Source of the DNA: Acidovorax radicis N35
GTDB taxonomy: Bacteria; Pseudomonadota; Gammaproteobacteria; Burkholderiales; Burkholderiaceae_C
Reading direction: 5' to 3'
Assembly (NCBI RefSeq): GCF_000204195.1
Contig: NZ_AFBG01000019.1
Coordinates: forward strand, 62,001-126,000
DNA length: 64,000 nucleotides
Shown here: piece by piece, positions 40,764-49,536 of the stretch
How positions within the stretch are numbered: the first letter of the stretch is position 1
How the letters are laid out: each line of letters begins with the position of its first letter
Notes under the pieces: generated by a model
Database searches by the model: none
Seen by the model: the letters and a program-made list of their open reading frames with translations, nothing else
What the model was told of the DNA's origin: nothing
Position numbers and translations under genes: made by a program

Positions 40764-40784
40764 ATAAGAATCATTCTCATTATT
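40764..40784 (-). promoter_or_regulatory. Fur box upstream of FecI-like sigma factor
   Basis: Read on the minus strand the site has AATAATGAGAATGATTCTTA, close to the Fur consensus of three NAT(A/T)AT-like hexamers. It is in the AT-rich spacer before the sigma-factor gene, so iron should repress the fecI-like unit. Confidence 0.7.
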
Positions 40785-40905
40785 ACAGATTTCTCGGCTT
40801 CTATCCGTACGACCCGAGTCCTACGCTGACGGGGATGTTGAACCTCTCAAAGCATGCGTTCGAGGAACCAACGCTGCAGGTTGAGAGAGCAGCAGCGGGC
40901 AGCGA

Positions 40906-42885
40906 TCAACCCTGCTTGCGCAGCGGCAGCCACAGCGTGAACGCCGAGCCTTGTGCCCCAGCCTCGTCATCACGGCTCCAGGAGCAATGTGCGCCCAGTG
41001 CCAGCGCGCGGCTGTGCACGTTGGCCAGGCCCCGGCGGGCGGGCGCCAGTGCTTGCGGCGCGGGCGGTGTGAACGGGCGGCCGTTGTCTCGCACGCGCAC
41101 CTGCACGCCGGGCGTGTCGTCGTTGCGGGTGCCGGCGCCATCCGGCGAAGGCCGGGGTGCTTCGGCGGTGCTCAGCGTGATCTCCGTTGCGCCGCTGTGC
41201 TTGAGGATGTTGGTGAGTACCTCCTGCAGGATGCGCAGCACATGCAGGGCGCTTTGCGCGTCCAGCCAAGGCAGCGGCGGCAGGTCGTCCACCTGCCAGT
41301 GCATGACCAGACCCGCCCCCTCCAGCCGCAATCCCAGCCGGTAGCGCAGGCCTGCGAGCAACACCAGCAGGTCCGCGTCCACGGGCTCCAGCGAGTCGAT
41401 GGAGATCTTCAGGTCGTCGATGCATTCCCGCAGCACCTGCGCCACGTCCACAGGTGTCGCAGGCTCGGTCTCCACCAGCCGCAGTGCGCTCATCAGCGAC
41501 GATCCCACGCCATCGTGCATCTCCCTCATCAGGCGCTGGCGCTCGTGCAGCAGCGTTTGTTCGCGCTCGGCAACCCGCAGCAGCTCGTGCGTTTCTCGCA
41601 ACTGCTGCTCCTGTGCGGCCAGGCGCTCGGCCTGCACCGCATTGGCCCGCTCGGCGCCGCCCAGGGCGCGCTGGTAGCGTGTGAACGCAACCCACATGAA
41701 CATCGTGAAAACCCCCATGTAGGCATAGGGCGTGAGGTAAACGTGTTCGATGCTGATGAGGTAGCGCTGCATCGCCAGGTCATGAAAAGCCAGCGGAAAC
41801 GACAGCGCCACTGCACTCCCCAGCAGCACACCGGGCCACGATCGATCAGACCACGCGCCCCACAGTGCCACACACAGCACCACCATCCCTGGCGGAAACA
41901 GCGCCAGGCGCAGCAGCGGCAGCATTGCCTCGTGTCGCACGTTCCACAGGGGGAGTGCCGCCAGCGCCACCACACCACAATAGGTCAGCAGCACCCGCGC
42001 CAGCCGGGGGTAGCGCAGGCCCTGCATCAACCGCAGCAGCAAGAAGGAGCACACCGACGATCCGAGTGAGCCCGCCAGCGTGAGCCACGAGAACCAGGCA
42101 TCGGGCACATCAAAGCCCTCCGTATCCACCAAATAGAACAGCGTGGCCAGCAGGTGCCCCACCGACAGGAGGAAGAACAGCAGATAGCCCCTTTCACCCC
42201 GGCCGCGCAGCCCCAGCCACACCGCCAGCGCCAGCACACCCAGCACCAGGTAGGCCCCGCGCAGGTACGCCACCAGCTCGGTCTGCAGCAGCCTGCGCAG
42301 CCGCCACCCTGGCCAGAGCGCCTCGGCCGGCCCCGCCCAGACCGTGGACAGGGCCCCACCCACGCCCGGCAGGTTGGCCATGCGCACGTGCACCTCCAGC
42401 GCAGCGCCGGGCGCGGCATGGCCCGCCAAGTCCACCCAAACCGGGCGGTTGAAGCTGTTCCATACGCGGCTGCCGTGCGTCTGCCAGACCAGACGCCCAT
42501 TGGCATAAACCGCCACCGTGCCCACTGTCTGCCAGCGTGGGATATACAGGCGCGAGCCCTGCGGCGTGGCCACCAGCGCCTCGGCCGGCACCCGCAGGCG
42601 ATACCACCACACCTCGGGGGGCGCATCGGCCTGCGCGGCTGTCGAAACCGTGCTGCGCGCGCGGGCATGTGGCAGATCCACCGTGCTCCACGGCGTGGCG
42701 CTCGAAAGCACTGCATCGGGTGATTCGTGCAGCGAGGGTGGCGGCGCCCAGCCCCCGCTGGTGGAACCCCAAGCCTCTGCCTGCATCAGGTGTGCGGGGG
42801 ACGGTACGTCTGCCAGCGCCACGCCCCAGGCGGCGGCCCCGGCCAGCAACAGCCGCAGCGCCAGGCGCGCGAGCTCAAGCCACAT
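40906..42885 (-). CDS. Sensor histidine kinase, 7TM extracytoplasmic sensor, NarL-type
   Basis: This is a 659-residue membrane kinase. After a signal-like N-terminus there is a periplasmic, jelly-roll-like domain (about residues 90-195; WWYRLRVPAEAL, SRLYIPRWQTVGTVAVYANGRLVWQTHG), then seven membrane helices (about 209-405), a coil (RANAVQAERLAAQEQQLRETHELL) and a HisKA_3 dimerisation domain with the phospho-His in LMREMHDGVGSSL, and an ATPase domain (LQEVLTNILKHSGATEI; RGLANVHSRALALGA). The layout resembles 7TMR-DISM receptors. Its start is 11 bases inside the upstream response regulator gene, its obvious partner. Confidence 0.9.
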   Translation of the reverse strand: MWLELARLALRLLLAGAAAWGVALADVPSPAHLMQAEAWGSTSGGWAPPPSLHESPDAVLSSATPWSTVDLPHARARSTVSTAAQADAPPEVWWYRLRVPAEALVATPQGSRLYIPRWQTVGTVAVYANGRLVWQTHGSRVWNSFNRPVWVDLAGHAAPGAALEVHVRMANLPGVGGALSTVWAGPAEALWPGWRLRRLLQTELVAYLRGAYLVLGVLALAVWLGLRGRGERGYLLFFLLSVGHLLATLFYLVDTEGFDVPDAWFSWLTLAGSLGSSVCSFLLLRLMQGLRYPRLARVLLTYCGVVALAALPLWNVRHEAMLPLLRLALFPPGMVVLCVALWGAWSDRSWPGVLLGSAVALSFPLAFHDLAMQRYLISIEHVYLTPYAYMGVFTMFMWVAFTRYQRALGGAERANAVQAERLAAQEQQLRETHELLRVAEREQTLLHERQRLMREMHDGVGSSLMSALRLVETEPATPVDVAQVLRECIDDLKISIDSLEPVDADLLVLLAGLRYRLGLRLEGAGLVMHWQVDDLPPLPWLDAQSALHVLRILQEVLTNILKHSGATEITLSTAEAPRPSPDGAGTRNDDTPGVQVRVRDNGRPFTPPAPQALAPARRGLANVHSRALALGAHCSWSRDDEAGAQGSAFTLWLPLRKQG

Positions 42886-43639
42886 CGATCCACCCTTTGC
42901 GCGCCGCAGCGCTCACCGCCTCGGCCTGGGTCGTCACCTGCAGCTTGGCGTACACGCGCCGCACAAAAGTACGCACCGTGTGGCGCGATACCCCCATCGC
43001 CCGCGCCACCTCGTCCAGCGTGTAGCCGCGTGCCACCATCCGCAGCAGCTCGGCCTCGCGCGCCGACGGCCCCACCTCCGTGATCTCTGCCGCCTCGGCC
43101 AAACCCGGCTCCGGACCCACTGGCGATTTGGCGGCCACGGATGACTGCGCTCGGCGCAGCAGCAGCTTGCGCGCCACCATCGGATTGATGGGGCTGCCCC
43201 CCGCATGCAGGCTGCGCACTTCGTCCACCACCGCGCTGGGTGGCAGATCCTTGAGCAGGTAGCCCATCGCCCCGGCTTCGATGGCACCCAGAACGTGCAC
43301 CTCATCGCCAAAGATCGTGCTCACCATCGCTGCGGCGCGGGGCCAGCGCACGCGCAGCACAGCCAACACGTCAAGCCCGCTACCGTCGGGCAGCCCCAGG
43401 TCCAACAACAGCACGTCCAGCGGCGCATCGTCCGCCTGCAACGCCGCCAGTGCCTCGGCGCGGCTGGCTGCCACCCACTGCAGATGCATGTCGGGGGCGC
43501 CTTGCAAGGCATGCGCCATCGCGTTGCGGCAGACGAAGTCGTCCTCCACCACCGCCACGCGGACGGCCGGGGGCGCAGGGGCCGCATCGGGCGCCAAAGG
43601 GAATGTGCGGGACGGTGAAACCATGGTTGATGCTGCCAC
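42875..43639 (-). CDS. LuxR/NarL-type response regulator
   Basis: The 254-residue protein has a receiver (VRVAVVEDDFVCRNAMAHAL, phospho-Asp in VLLLDLGLPDGSG, MVSTIFGD, LLKDLPP) and a C-terminal LuxR HTH (SAREAELLRMVARGYTLDEVARAMGVSRHTVRTFVRRVY). A start at 43624 is an alternative to 43639. It is cotranscribed with, and overlaps, the 7TM kinase. Targets are unknown; the divergent IPTL-CTERM gene is 402 bases away. Confidence 0.9.
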   Translation of the reverse strand: MAASTMVSPSRTFPLAPDAAPAPPAVRVAVVEDDFVCRNAMAHALQGAPDMHLQWVAASRAEALAALQADDAPLDVLLLDLGLPDGSGLDVLAVLRVRWPRAAAMVSTIFGDEVHVLGAIEAGAMGYLLKDLPPSAVVDEVRSLHAGGSPINPMVARKLLLRRAQSSVAAKSPVGPEPGLAEAAEITEVGPSAREAELLRMVARGYTLDEVARAMGVSRHTVRTFVRRVYAKLQVTTQAEAVSAAARKGWIDVA

Positions 43640-44041
43640 AGGCCTTGATCAAAAGCGCGGAGGCCGACGAGGCTCCAGCGCCCAGCAGGTCGGCAACACC
43701 CACAGGCACGGCAGAAAGAGGCGGGTCATGGAAGGTTCTTCGGTGGAGCAGGGGTGATCAGTTTTTGAATCGAAACAGCCGCCAGCGCTTATTTAAAAAG
43801 CGCAGATAGCTATTATTTTTGCAGCATTCATGCGAAGCATACCCATGCTGCCACCACGCGAGCCCGTTGTCATGTCGCCCAAAAGGGGGACATACAAAAC
43901 GATGCCCATCCGGTAACTTTCAGTCCGGCAAAGGCAAGGACCTCTGCACCACGAAGCTGCAAAAACACAGTTGCCAGCACCTGCCTACCTAGAAAAAGCC
44001 AGTGCGGCTTCTTCTCGAACGCACATCGGAGCGAGGGATAC
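43640..44041. other. 402-bp divergent spacer
   Basis: It separates the response regulator (minus) from the IPTL-CTERM gene (plus) and must hold both promoters. An intergenic repeat occupies 43761-43820. I see no other gene or recognisable motif. Confidence 0.4.
43761..43820 (-). repeat. Comamonadaceae-type intergenic repeat, copy 4
   Basis: Read on the minus strand it has AATAATAGCTATCTGCGCTT, then TTTAAATAAGCGCTGGCGGC and GTTTCGATTCAAAAAC. GCGCTT...AAGCGC forms a hairpin. Confidence 0.75.
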
Positions 44042-46933
44042 ATGATTCAAACGAAGAAGGCCGCGACGCGGTCCGGCACGATGCTGCGCCAATGTGCCCG
44101 GCAAGGGAGCAACGCGGCCGGGCGTGCGTCTCGGGCGATTCGGTGGGTTGCGTTCGCCGGGGTAGCGTTCTTGCTGCAGGCTTGCGGGCAAACCACCCAA
44201 TCATCGTGGATCGAGGCACCACTCGTCGCCGACGCCTACAGCAACGATGCCGACTACTTCCCTTACGAGCCCAAGCTCCTCGTGAACAGTGACGCGAATG
44301 CGCAATTGAAGTTTTCCTATGCCACCCTGCCCAATGGCGTATTGAGCAAGCTTCTCGTCGATGAGGCCAACACAAGGGTCACCGTTGATGAGGAAAGCTA
44401 CACGCTGGATGCCGGCAAGGTCGCGAGCGCCCGCCTCGTGTTGTACGTGGACAAGGTGATAACACCCGGCTACCTCAGGATAGTCAGCGCTCACCAGACG
44501 GGCACCGATTGCTTCGGGCGCGAAGACTTGGCGCCCGCCTGTGGCCATCTCGTTGACAGCACCAATGGAGGGGCCGCCACCAACGCGGACAACCCTGCAC
44601 AGCCCCTGCGCATCACCGATCCGGGCTTCTACAGCTTCGACGTCACCAAGCTGGTGAAACACAGGCTGGCCAACGGTGTCGAATCGATGGTGGTTGTGGC
44701 CCCCTTCCTTGACCCTGGCACTGCAACAGGCAGTTTCGAGTTTGCGAGCAAGGAACAGCAAACAGGGCAGGCCCACGTACTGCACCAGCCGCAGTTGCTG
44801 ATCACGCTCAGCGACGTGGCCGGCGTTAACACCAACGCCCCCGCCGCGACCAGCGTGCGCCAGTCGTCGACCGATCCAGCGGTCGCCACACAGAATTTTT
44901 CGCGGGACGAGAATCTGTGGATGAACGGCGCCTCAGGCAACCGCGCCTATGCATTGATAGGACTTCCGCCGCCGCCCACGGGTCCGTTCTCACTGCGTTT
45001 TGCGCTGAATCAGATGGGCTCGGTGGCGGGCAAGCAGACGATGGTGGTGTTCGTGAATGAGCGGGTGGCAGACCAGGCCACCGCGCAACCGGAGGCGCAG
45101 TTCTATAGAAGGCGCAAGTTCAACGTGGTCGGCCAGGTGGTGAACTCTTGGAATGATGGTTGGGCCGAACCGCCGGGCTCCGCCTTGATCGCCAATGTGC
45201 CACTGGACCGTGGCGCACAGAACCAGACCTTGTTCATCGACATGGGGTCGCACTATGTCACCACACTGGCAGATGCCTACACGGCCAACCGCACGCAAGA
45301 TCTCGCGGTGGCCGCATCGACGAATCTGCAGATGCCGGTGACGCTGGACAGCGATGACAACACAAAGACCGGGCGCGTTCCGAGATTCGTCACCGTGTTC
45401 AAACCGGATGCGGGAGATTTGTGGGAGAGCCCCTTCAACTTCGACCGTGGGGACAGCGTGCACACCCACAACTACTGCCTTTACCGAGTAGACGATTCGT
45501 GCAACGCATCGTTGTCGATGCGCGCACGCCTGGGGCAGGCTTTCGCGCGCTCCGGCAACCCGATCATCATTGATCCGCGCGCCACAATTCCTGGGGGCGG
45601 CTACTTGCCGTATGTGACGCCCATCAATATCGCAGTGCCCACCACGGGCGCCAGCGTGGTCATGGTGACCGACCCCAATCCGGAAAACCAGGGTTTCGGA
45701 GGGGGCTTCGGCGGTACCGGCTACTTCATCCACGACGCCAAGGCCAACCGCATCGCGGGCCAGTACCAGGGCATCATCAGCATGCCGGGGCATAACCTGC
45801 GCGCCGTCATCCAGTTCGAAAACCTGCCGCTGCCTACGCCTTCGCTGAACGGACCGACGGCCATCAGCATGGCGCCCGGTGCCACATCCGTGGTGGTGTC
45901 GGCCGACGCGCCAACGCCGTTCCGGCTGAGCGTGGAAGACCCGGTCAATGCCAACATTGACGACACGACGCGGTGGATCATCACGAGCAGCAACCCGAAC
46001 GACACGATGCCGGGGGAGATCCAGCAAAGCGATGGCAGCGCAGCTTTCGCAGTGACGTTTTTCGGGCCTGGCTCGCGCACGGTCACGGCAACCAGCAAGG
46101 GTGACAACACGATCACGGCGACGATGGGCGTTGTCGTCCAGCAGACAGCCTTGACCAGCCAGGTGATCACCTTCACTTCCACGCCCCCGGTGCTCCCCGC
46201 CGTGGGGGGCGCGTACACGGTGACCGCCGCCGGTGGCGACTCGGGCAATCCGGTCGTGTTCACTATCGATGCAGCCTCGACGGCTGGTGCCTGCACGGTC
46301 ACAGGCAGCGTGGTGACGTTTGCCGGCGCTGGCACCTGCACCATCAACGCCAACCAGGCGGGCAATGCGACCTACGCCGCTGCAGCCCAGGCGCAGCAGA
46401 CATTCGTCATCCCCGTCACCTACACCGGCACCACCGTCCCCACGGGGGGTGCAGGCGGCGCGGCCAGCGCGAGCTTCACAGGCGGGGGCGCAACTTGCCG
46501 GTTTGACCATTCCGCCACCGGCTTCATGGCCGCCAGCGCCTTACCACCGGGCCGGGTGGCGCCGCAGGGCGCTTTCCGCTTCAAGCTGGTGGACTGCACC
46601 CCCGGTGCCACGGTCCGTATCACCACCACCTGGCCACAACCGGTTGCCGGTTTCACCAAGTACGGCAAGGCCAGCAGCGGCGCCTCCAGCGCCAGCTTCT
46701 TCGCCCCCAAAAACCTCGCCATCAACGGCCACACCGTGAGTTTTGACTTGACCGACGGCCAGCTGGGTGACGACGATTGGGCGCCCAACGGCGTGATGGT
46801 GGACCCCGTGATCCCACTGGCTGCCGCCGCTTTGGCCACAGCCATTCCCACGCTGAACGAATGGGTCCTGTTGCTGGCGACCGCTGCCCTGGCCGCCATG
46901 GCCCTGCCAGGCTTGCGCCGCCGCCAGGGCTGA
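44042..46933 (+). CDS. Large surface protein with IPTL-CTERM sorting signal
   Basis: The 963-residue protein carries a C-terminal IPTL-CTERM signal: AIPTLNEWVLLLATAALAAM followed by LPGLRRRQG, i.e. IPTLNEW, a hydrophobic helix and a basic tail. Such signals are handled by an exosortase of the XrtH type. Near the N-terminus is a hydrophobic stretch ending in LLQAC, a possible lipobox at about Cys45. The first about 500 residues have two β-rich units (VADAYSNDADYFPYEPKLLV, ARLVLYVDKV; NFSRDENLWMNGASGNRAYALIGLP) of CBM96/DNRLRE-like look. Residues about 600-700 resemble an Ig-like domain and about 720-810 an MBG-like Cys-containing repeat (CTVTGSVVTFAGAGTCTINANQAG). Cell-surface adhesion or matrix work is likely but unproven. 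Confidence 0.75.
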   Translation: MIQTKKAATRSGTMLRQCARQGSNAAGRASRAIRWVAFAGVAFLLQACGQTTQSSWIEAPLVADAYSNDADYFPYEPKLLVNSDANAQLKFSYATLPNGVLSKLLVDEANTRVTVDEESYTLDAGKVASARLVLYVDKVITPGYLRIVSAHQTGTDCFGREDLAPACGHLVDSTNGGAATNADNPAQPLRITDPGFYSFDVTKLVKHRLANGVESMVVVAPFLDPGTATGSFEFASKEQQTGQAHVLHQPQLLITLSDVAGVNTNAPAATSVRQSSTDPAVATQNFSRDENLWMNGASGNRAYALIGLPPPPTGPFSLRFALNQMGSVAGKQTMVVFVNERVADQATAQPEAQFYRRRKFNVVGQVVNSWNDGWAEPPGSALIANVPLDRGAQNQTLFIDMGSHYVTTLADAYTANRTQDLAVAASTNLQMPVTLDSDDNTKTGRVPRFVTVFKPDAGDLWESPFNFDRGDSVHTHNYCLYRVDDSCNASLSMRARLGQAFARSGNPIIIDPRATIPGGGYLPYVTPINIAVPTTGASVVMVTDPNPENQGFGGGFGGTGYFIHDAKANRIAGQYQGIISMPGHNLRAVIQFENLPLPTPSLNGPTAISMAPGATSVVVSADAPTPFRLSVEDPVNANIDDTTRWIITSSNPNDTMPGEIQQSDGSAAFAVTFFGPGSRTVTATSKGDNTITATMGVVVQQTALTSQVITFTSTPPVLPAVGGAYTVTAAGGDSGNPVVFTIDAASTAGACTVTGSVVTFAGAGTCTINANQAGNATYAAAAQAQQTFVIPVTYTGTTVPTGGAGGAASASFTGGGATCRFDHSATGFMAASALPPGRVAPQGAFRFKLVDCTPGATVRITTTWPQPVAGFTKYGKASSGASSASFFAPKNLAINGHTVSFDLTDGQLGDDDWAPNGVMVDPVIPLAAAALATAIPTLNEWVLLLATAALAAMALPGLRRRQG

Positions 46934-47144
46934 AAAGAGCCGGACGAAACGTTCAACGGACAGACGCCAGAGCAGAAAGGAGACAAAGATGCGCCTCGTT
47001 GACGGCGATCACGATGCACATCGCGTCTGCCCCCTTTTTTGCCCATTGGCGAAAAGCGCTGGTCGGCAACTTGGAGGGGCCACGCCCAGCGGGCGTTGAA
47101 CACCAGGTTCACTCCAACATCGCGTCCGACTGCGGAGCAACGCG

Positions 47145-47519
47145 TCATGGCTTGGGAAGATCTTGCCGCGCGGCGCGGTCTTCGAGGCGTTGTTGTTCCC
47201 GCATCAAGACCTTGCTCACTTTGCGCAGGTTCGCAATTTGCGCCTCGACCGCCGTGCGTTTCTCCGCCATCAAGCGGGCACCTTGCGCGCAATCGATGCT
47301 GCTGGCGCGCATCGCGTCCAGCACTTCACGGATCTCCAGCAGCGAAAACCCGAGCGACTGCAGCTGCTGAAGCAGGATTGCGTCCTTGACGGCGGACTCC
47401 GGATAGTCCCGGTAGTTGTTGGAGCCTCGGCATACGCCAACCAGAAGCCCCTCGCGTTCATAAAAGCGCAGCGCGTGGCGCCCCAGCCCGGTGCGGCTTT
47501 CCAGTTCGGCAATTCGCAT
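47145..47519 (-). CDS. MerR family transcriptional regulator
   Basis: The 124-residue protein has the MerR winged helix (MRIAELESRTGLGRHALRFYEREGLL, with YRDY in wing position) and a coiled-coil dimerisation helix (FSLLEIREVLDAMRAS, then KRTAVEAQIANLRKV). Cys at CAQGARL is single, so a classic metal site is doubtful. The start at 47519 is chosen over 47561 because the upstream codons overlap the operator. It is divergent from an SRPBCC gene whose promoter contains the MerR-type dyad described next. Confidence 0.88.
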   Translation of the reverse strand: MRIAELESRTGLGRHALRFYEREGLLVGVCRGSNNYRDYPESAVKDAILLQQLQSLGFSLLEIREVLDAMRASSIDCAQGARLMAEKRTAVEAQIANLRKVSKVLMREQQRLEDRAARQDLPKP

Positions 47520-47529
47520 GAAAATCCTC

Positions 47530-47561
47530 TTGACTGTAGACCCAACTCTACAGATTAGCAT
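47530..47561 (+). promoter_or_regulatory. MerR-type promoter/operator of the SRPBCC gene
   Basis: A -35 TTGACT (47530-47535) and a -10 TTAGCA or TAGCAT (47555-47561) are separated by 19-20 bases, the long spacer that MerR proteins act on. Inside lies a perfect inverted repeat, CTGTAGA (47534-47540) and TCTACAG (47547-47553), spaced by six bases. Confidence 0.75.
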
Positions 47562-47584
47562 GGCCTTTTTGAAGAAAGCACACC

Positions 47585-48052
47585 ATGCACTTGCTTGCTG
47601 AAAAAACGGTCTATCTCCACCGGCCTGCGCGGGAGGTTTTTGCGTACGTGTCGAACATGGAGAAATTTGGAGAGTGGTTCCCCGGCGTTATCTCCATCGA
47701 ATCACTCAACACACTCCCCCACGGGCAGCTGGGGAAGGAGTACCTTGAAACCGTGTTCGTACCACTGCGGGGACGCCAGAAAATCACCCTGCAGGTGCGG
47801 GAAGTCAGGGGCCACCAGTTTTTTGCGACAGAGGGCCGGTTTCCACCCCTCCTGCCGCGCATGGAGATCACGCTGAATGAAACCGCGGCGAATGCGTGCG
47901 AACTCACCTGGCGGATCTTCAGCAGAAACAGCAACCCCGTCGTCAGATACCTTTTGCTTCCGCTGGCCAGGCGGGTGATGGACAAGCGGGCGACCTTGGG
48001 CGTCGCTGCATTGAAGGGGTGGATGGAGGGGGCTGGTACGGCGCGTCGCTAG
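47585..48052 (+). CDS. SRPBCC family protein (START/Bet v1-like fold)
   Basis: The 155-residue protein starts with LAEKTVYLHRPAREVFAYVSNMEKFGEWFPGV, the classic SRPBCC opening of a strand and helix grip, and ends with a long helix (VVRYLLLPLARRVMDKRATLGVAALKGWM). These proteins bind lipids, polyketides or other hydrophobic ligands, or act as cyclases. It is the sole target candidate of the divergent MerR regulator, so it probably responds to a hydrophobic or toxic compound. The exact role is unknown. Confidence 0.82.
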   Translation: MHLLAEKTVYLHRPAREVFAYVSNMEKFGEWFPGVISIESLNTLPHGQLGKEYLETVFVPLRGRQKITLQVREVRGHQFFATEGRFPPLLPRMEITLNETAANACELTWRIFSRNSNPVVRYLLLPLARRVMDKRATLGVAALKGWMEGAGTARR

Positions 48053-48175
48053 GGAGCGGGTACGCCACGGGGATCGGACAACCCAGGTACGCACACCCAT
48101 AGCGTGGGACGTGTGGGGTGGACGGCGGATTCAACCGGTCGATACCACCCTACCCGACGCCATTGCCGACGGCCC

Positions 48176-49402
48176 TCAGACCCCGACAGCCATTGGCACC
48201 TTCAACAGCCCATCGGCCTTGAACATCGCACGGATACCGCGCACAGCCTGGCGGATGCGGGCCTCGTTCTCGATGAGGGCGAAGCGCACGTATTCGTCGC
48301 CCTGGTCGCCGAAGCCGATGCCGGGCGATACACACACCTTGGCCTTGTCGAGCAGCTGGCGCGCGAACTCGAGCGAGCCCAGGGCGCGGTAGGGCTCGGG
48401 AATGCGGGCCCAGATGTACATGCTGGCCTTGGGGCAGTCCACGGCCCAGCCGGCTTCGGTGAGGCCTTTGTACAGCACGTCGCGGCGGCGCTGGTACTGG
48501 GCTGCGATGTCCTTCACACACTGCTGGTCGCCCTCGAGCGCGGCAATGGCTGCGACCTGCAGGGGGGTGAAGGTGCCGTAGTCGTGGTAGCTCTTGATGC
48601 GCGCGAGCGCGGCCACGAGGTCGGGGTTGCCCACCATGAAGCCCACGCGCCAGCCGGCCATGTTGTAGCTTTTGGAGAGGGTGAAGAACTCCACCGCCAC
48701 GTCCTTGGCGCCGGGCACTTCCATGATGCTGGGGGCGCGGTAGCCGTCGTACACGATGTCGGCGTACGCCAGGTCGTGCACCACCAGGATGTCGTGCTTC
48801 TTGGCCAGGGCGATGACGCGTTCGAAGAAAGACAGCTCCACGCACTGCGCGGTCGGGTTGCTCGGAAAGCCGAAGATCATCATCTTGGGCTTGGGGTAGC
48901 TGCCGCGGATGGCTTTTTCCAGCTCGGCAAAAAAGTCCACGTCGGGTGCCACGGGCACACTGCGGATGTCGGCCCCGGCAATCACCGCGCCGTAGATATG
49001 GATGGGGTAGCTCGGGTCGGGCACGAGCACGGTGTCGCCCCGGTCCAGCGTGGCCAGCATCAGGTGGGCCAGCCCTTCCTTGGAGCCGATGGTGACGATG
49101 GCTTCGGTATCGGGGTCGATGTCCACCGCGTACCGATCCTTGTACCAGTGGCTGATGGCGCGGCGCAGGCGCGGGATGCCCTTGCTGGCGGAGTAGCCGT
49201 GGGTGTCGGGCCGTTGGGCCACTTCGGTGAGCTTGGCGACGATGTGCGGTGGTGTGGCCCCATCGGGGTTGCCCATGCTCATGTCGATGATGTCTTCACC
49301 CCGACGGCGGGCGGCGAGCTTCAGCTCGGCCGTGATGTTGAAGACGTAGGGAGGGAGGCGATCGATGCGCGCAAAGCGGCGCTTGCCCTGAGAAGCAGAC
49401 AT
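48176..49402 (-). CDS. alaC: Alanine transaminase AlaC-like (class I aminotransferase)
   Basis: The 408-residue PLP enzyme matches the AlaC branch: [39 protein letters not shown] at the N-terminus, [14 protein letters not shown], the PLP-contact [12 protein letters not shown] and the Schiff-base Lys in [15 protein letters not shown]. It makes alanine from pyruvate with glutamate. In many betaproteobacteria alaC is followed by homoserine dehydrogenase and threonine synthase genes; here it is followed on the other strand by unrelated genes, so it may be uncoupled. Confidence 0.9.
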   Translation of the reverse strand: MSASQGKRRFARIDRLPPYVFNITAELKLAARRRGEDIIDMSMGNPDGATPPHIVAKLTEVAQRPDTHGYSASKGIPRLRRAISHWYKDRYAVDIDPDTEAIVTIGSKEGLAHLMLATLDRGDTVLVPDPSYPIHIYGAVIAGADIRSVPVAPDVDFFAELEKAIRGSYPKPKMMIFGFPSNPTAQCVELSFFERVIALAKKHDILVVHDLAYADIVYDGYRAPSIMEVPGAKDVAVEFFTLSKSYNMAGWRVGFMVGNPDLVAALARIKSYHDYGTFTPLQVAAIAALEGDQQCVKDIAAQYQRRRDVLYKGLTEAGWAVDCPKASMYIWARIPEPYRALGSLEFARQLLDKAKVCVSPGIGFGDQGDEYVRFALIENEARIRQAVRGIRAMFKADGLLKVPMAVGV

Positions 49403-49536
49403 GCTGGTGAACTTTCACGTAAGCGCCCGGAACCGTCCGAGCGACGTGGCCAACAATGGGGTTGGCCCGCATCCACTGTACTGCAGAACACTGCGTTCGC
49501 TGCGCCCGAAGCGGCGGTGTCGCACCGCCGCTACGC

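Noticed and set aside
40055..41344. A 429-codon plus-strand frame opposite fecI and the sensor kinase
   Set aside because: It crosses the Fur box and two genes with clear motifs on the other strand.
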